Shown: positions 61,436 to 64,000 of the stretch, piece after piece
Numbering within the stretch: the stretch's first letter is position 1
How the letters are laid out: every line of letters begins with the position of its first letter
Assembly: GCA_963841635.1 (NCBI GenBank)
Contig: CAWJDO010000003.1
Coordinates: 620,001 to 684,000, forward strand
Length of the DNA stretch: 64,000 bases
Direction: 5' to 3'
DNA from: DASWZN01 sp963841635
GTDB taxonomy: Bacteria > Acidobacteriota > Terriglobia > Bryobacterales > Bryobacteraceae
Program-made: the position numbers and the translations under genes
Notes under the pieces: generated by a model
What the model was told of the DNA's origin: nothing
Database searches by the model: none
What the model saw: only the letters and a program-made list of their open reading frames with translations

Positions 61436-62635
61436 CTACCCAGAATATTCGGTTAAGAATGAGAGGATTAGGTCGCCAATCCGGGAGCTGGCACGCCCAT
61501 CTCCATAAGGGTTGTGAACGCGTGCCATGCGCTCGTACTCTTCCCGATCCTCGAGCAAGCGGCCGGCCTCGGCGAGAATGCAGGCTTCGTCGGTGCCGAC
61601 CAGTTTCACGGTCCCCGCCTCAACTGCTTCAGGCCGCTCGGTTTTCTCGCGCAAGACTAGGATCGGTTTGCCCAGTGAGGGTCCCTCTTCCTGAACCCCT
61701 CCCGAATCCGTGATCAACAAGTATGCGCGCCGCATGAGATCCACAAAGGGCACGTAGTCGAGCGGCTCCACTAGAACGATGTTCTGCCGTCCGGACAGGT
61801 ACTTCTCCACCGGCCCCCGAACGTTAGGGTTCGGGTGCACCGGATACACGATCTGGACATCCGGCCGCTCCGCCAGGCGCGCCAGTGCCGAACAGATCCG
61901 GACAAGACCTTCTCCAAAGCTCTCGCGGCGGTGCGCCGTGACGACAATTAGCTTCTTCGAAGAATCCAGTTGCGGCCACTCCGGCCCGTGCAGCGTCCCG
62001 CCTATTAACTTATCCCTAACGTACAGGACCGCGTCGATCCCTGTGTTGCCCGTCACTGCCACGCGTTCCCGCGGAACTCCCTCGGCATATAGATTCGACG
62101 CCGCCCATTCGGTCGCAGCGAAGTGCAGCGAGGTCACCCGCGTCGCCAGCACCCGGTTCATTTCCTCGGGGAAGGGCTGCGACAGGTCCCAGGTTCGCAG
62201 CCCGGCCTCCACGTGGCCAACCGGAACATGGTGGTAGAACCCGGCCAGTGCCCCGCACAGCGTAGTCGTGGTATCCCCCTGAACGAGAACAATATTGGGA
62301 CGCGCGGATTCGAAGACCGGTTCCAGCGCGGCCAGGATCCGCGAGGTGGATTGCGAGAGCGTCTGGTTCGGCTGCATGATGTCGAGATCGTAATCCGGCA
62401 CGACCTCGAAGGCGGCCAGCACCTTGTCGAGCAGCGCCCGGTGCTGCGCCGAGACGCACACCTTCACCGAGTATTCAGGACGGCTGCGAAGGTGCCGGAC
62501 CACGGGACACAGCTTGATTGCTTCCGGCCGGGTGCCGAAAACGAACAGGACGACGCGGGCGCTCTGAGGGGGCAACCCTCCTGTTGTAGCACGGTGGGAA
62601 CTCCGGCCGCTCGCTGCCGGGTGGTCGCACGGCAT
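61436..62635 (-). CDS. wecB: UDP-N-acetylglucosamine 2-epimerase
   Basis: The 399-residue enzyme has 'VLFVFGTRPEAIKLCPVV' at the start of the catalytic part, 'VLVQGDTTTTL', 'GHVEAGLRTWD', 'TGNTGIDAV', 'VVTAHRRES' and 'ITDSGGVQEE', all diagnostic of WecB. It makes UDP-ManNAc for surface polysaccharide. ATG 62635 has AGGAG at good spacing; the first 25 residues are not conserved. There are no other polysaccharide genes nearby. Confidence 0.92.
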   Translation of the reverse strand: MPCDHPAASGRSSHRATTGGLPPQSARVVLFVFGTRPEAIKLCPVVRHLRSRPEYSVKVCVSAQHRALLDKVLAAFEVVPDYDLDIMQPNQTLSQSTSRILAALEPVFESARPNIVLVQGDTTTTLCGALAGFYHHVPVGHVEAGLRTWDLSQPFPEEMNRVLATRVTSLHFAATEWAASNLYAEGVPRERVAVTGNTGIDAVLYVRDKLIGGTLHGPEWPQLDSSKKLIVVTAHRRESFGEGLVRICSALARLAERPDVQIVYPVHPNPNVRGPVEKYLSGRQNIVLVEPLDYVPFVDLMRRAYLLITDSGGVQEEGPSLGKPILVLREKTERPEAVEAGTVKLVGTDEACILAEAGRLLEDREEYERMARVHNPYGDGRASSRIGDLILSFLTEYSG

Positions 62636-62693
62636 TAGCGCTCCTGGCGTTGACATTCCTCCCGTCGAGAGTCAAACTGAGCCGTCAACTGAG

Positions 62694-62936
62694 ATGGCGC
62701 CCTGGTTTGATTTCCTTCGAATCGAGTCCGATCTTGCGATGACTTTCATCGACTCCGCAAGGCTGCAGCGCAGCCCGGAGCAGTCCGCGACCTGTCTCGG
62801 GAATGCGCGCAAGGCACTGGCGGAGATTCGAGCCGGACTGATGAGGCCCTCCCGCCATCGCTACTTCACCGAAGCCGAGGCGTTCTTCCTCGAGCAGCGC
62901 TGCGCACAAATCGAGGCGGCACTGGAAACGTTCTGA
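62694..62936 (+). CDS. Small helical conserved hypothetical protein
   Basis: The 80-residue protein is predicted all-helical ('LAMTFIDSARLQRSPEQSA', 'GNARKALAEIRAGLMRPS', 'EAFFLEQRCAQIEAALETF'). Small proteins of this pattern (a helical hairpin with an AMTF-SAR start) seem to recur in Acidobacteria, but I know of no function. There is no clear ribosome-binding site; it lies alone between divergent wecB and convergent infA. Confidence 0.65.
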   Translation: MAPWFDFLRIESDLAMTFIDSARLQRSPEQSATCLGNARKALAEIRAGLMRPSRHRYFTEAEAFFLEQRCAQIEAALETF

Positions 62937-63008
62937 GCAGCGACCTGGACGTCAAGCCAGACCGGCAGTATGCCACCGGCGCGGAAAGGGCGAACGGGGG
63001 AAGGCGGG

Positions 63009-63227
63009 CTACTTGTGCCGGTAGGTGATTCGACCCTTGGTCAAATCATAAGGTGAGAGTTCCAGCGTCACTCGGTCGCCGGCCAGCACACGGATGCGGT
63101 TCCTCCGCAGCTTTCCGGCCAGGTGGGCCAATACGATCCGTTCTTGATCCAACTGCACGCTGAACTGCCCAGCGGGAAACTTCTCGACGACCGTTCCGGT
63201 CACTTCAATACTGTCTTCTTTGCTCAT
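63009..63227 (-). CDS. infA: Translation initiation factor IF-1
   Basis: The 72-residue S1-fold protein reads 'MSKEDSIEVTGTVVEKFPAG' and 'VLAGDRVTLELSPYDLTKGR', the normal IF-1 sequence and length. It binds the A site of the 30S subunit during initiation. GGGAGGACA precedes the ATG. It is separate from ribosomal protein operons here. Confidence 0.97.
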   Translation of the reverse strand: MSKEDSIEVTGTVVEKFPAGQFSVQLDQERIVLAHLAGKLRRNRIRVLAGDRVTLELSPYDLTKGRITYRHK

Positions 63228-63337
63228 TGTCCTCCCGGGGATGGATGTAGGGTGTAGCCGGCCCCACTCGAACCAGGGATGGTCCGGGCGATTCGGCGCC
63301 GGTATTCTGTCTGACCTGAAGCTTCAAGCGTACTTCG

Positions 63338-63343
63338 ATTATA
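63338..63343 (-). promoter_or_regulatory. TATAAT -10 box of infA
   Basis: A perfect TATAAT on the minus strand (63343-63338) gives a leader of roughly 100 bases before infA. The -35 region is GC-rich and has no clear match. The rest of the 63228-63420 gap shows no gene. Confidence 0.55.
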
Positions 63344-63420
63344 CAGCGGGCCGCAGGGTTGCCACGACACGCTTCCCAACGCCCGCGCCTTGTACTACCC
63401 TGACTGAGGGACGGTAAGGC

Positions 63421-64000
63421 GTGACATCGCTCAAAGACAAGTCGGTACTGATCACGGGCGCGGGGCGCGGCATAGGAAAGCGGCTGGCGCTCGGGTTCGC
63501 GGAGGCGGGCGCGCGGGTGGGCCTGCTGGCGCGCAGCAAGGCGGAACTCGACCTGGCGCATCTCGAAATCGAGCACGCCGGAGGCATTTCGCTCCGCATT
63601 CGCGCGGACGTCTGCGACTTCGAGCAGATGTTGGCGGCCGCCGAGCGCATGCGCTCGCATTTCGGAGGCGTGCACGTTCTGGTGGCGTCGGCCGCTGTCC
63701 AGGGTCCCATCGGCCCGCTGGCGGAGAATCCACCCAAGGCCTGGGCGGAGGCCATCGGGACCAATCTCCTCGGTGTCATGTACAGCTGCCGGGCGGTGCT
63801 GCCGGGAATGATCGAGCGGCGCGGCGGCAAGATTCTGGTGCTCTCGGGCGAGGGCGACATGACGCCGCGGCCCAACTTTTCGGCCTATGCCGCCTCGAAG
63901 GCCGCCGTGGTCCGGATGGTCGAGACGCTGGCGGAGGAAGTGCGCGACCACAACATCCAGGCGAACTGCATCGCGCCGGGCCTCACTTACAGCCACATGA
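63421..64000 (+). CDS. Short-chain dehydrogenase/reductase, cut by window edge
   Basis: The frame starts with GTG 63421 and remains open to the end (193 residues seen). The cofactor motif TGAGRGIG is at residues 13-20 and the active-site YAASK at about 157-161, with the catalytic serine in 'ILVLSGEG'. The 'NCIAPGLTYS' block follows as in classical SDRs (FabG-like). The substrate is unknown. The C-terminus is missing only because the window ends. Confidence 0.88.
   Translation, partial: MTSLKDKSVLITGAGRGIGKRLALGFAEAGARVGLLARSKAELDLAHLEIEHAGGISLRIRADVCDFEQMLAAAERMRSHFGGVHVLVASAAVQGPIGPLAENPPKAWAEAIGTNLLGVMYSCRAVLPGMIERRGGKILVLSGEGDMTPRPNFSAYAASKAAVVRMVETLAEEVRDHNIQANCIAPGLTYSHM

Noticed and set aside
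63250..63300. Minus-strand GGTTCGAGT resembling a tRNA T loop
   Set aside because: The 5' acceptor complement and D arm are absent; only the T-loop-like string matches.

Overview
The window is about 64 kb of GC-rich bacterial chromosome. The gene content points to Acidobacteriota, probably the Solibacter/Bryobacter group: an Oar-like TonB-dependent outer-membrane protein with a carboxypeptidase-regulatory domain, two FG-GAP/ASPIC-UnbV (CRTAC1-type) secreted proteins, a YVTN-propeller di-heme cytochrome, a DUF4352 lipoprotein and many short palindromic repeats. This placement is inferred from family content; there is no rRNA or tRNA gene in the window. Many start codons lie only 8-12 bases behind a TAnnnT -10 box, suggesting near-leaderless transcripts.

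Layout. 1-4.7 kb: the packaging and head module of a tailed phage or prophage on the minus strand (TerS-like, TerL, portal, scaffold-like, P22-type coat, and a cut gene at the edge). 4.9-10.4 kb: a branched-chain amino acid operon (ilvB-ilvN-ilvC, then cimA) preceded by a complete attenuator: a leader peptide rich in Val and Ile codons, competing hairpins and an intrinsic terminator. 10.3-20 kb: small conserved genes, a CBS protein, a PfkB sugar kinase, an EamA exporter, an ABC ATPase with a frameshifted NtrC-type regulator and its kinase, a lipoprotein and two tandem signal peptidases I. 20-31 kb: a PyrD-PyrK fusion, Der, a Phd-zeta toxin-antitoxin pair with its own promoter, an aldo/keto reductase, hpt, rsfS, a LytS/LytTR two-component system, an ABC-2 transporter and lipA.

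31-37.8 kb holds the most striking structure: two group II introns, one nested in the other (a twintron), inserted between the ribosome-binding site and the start codon of a secreted protein gene and facing ruvB-folK. 37.8-42.6 kb: an S9 peptidase with a C-terminal extension, DedA, and rsmI. 42.6-47.5 kb: a three-gene secreted redox cluster (HzsA_2-like cytochrome, CRTAC1 protein, YVTN/di-heme protein). 47.5-55.1 kb: a decayed substrate-binding protein gene, a structured leader, the Oar-like gene, a 261-bp palindromic-ended element sitting exactly between two convergent stop codons, and a sensor kinase-regulator-CRTAC1 operon. 55.3-58.8 kb: a propeller protein, an atypical RidA and a double periplasmic-binding protein. 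58.9-64 kb: a membrane-anchored MPN-like protein, an AAA+ (ClpB-D2-like) ATPase fused to a response-regulator receiver, wecB, infA and a cut SDR gene.

The ilv attenuator and the nested introns are the best-supported discoveries. Both rest on bases that can be read directly: mutually exclusive pairings in the first, and matching 5' ends, domain V hairpins and an exact restoration of flanking sequence in the second.
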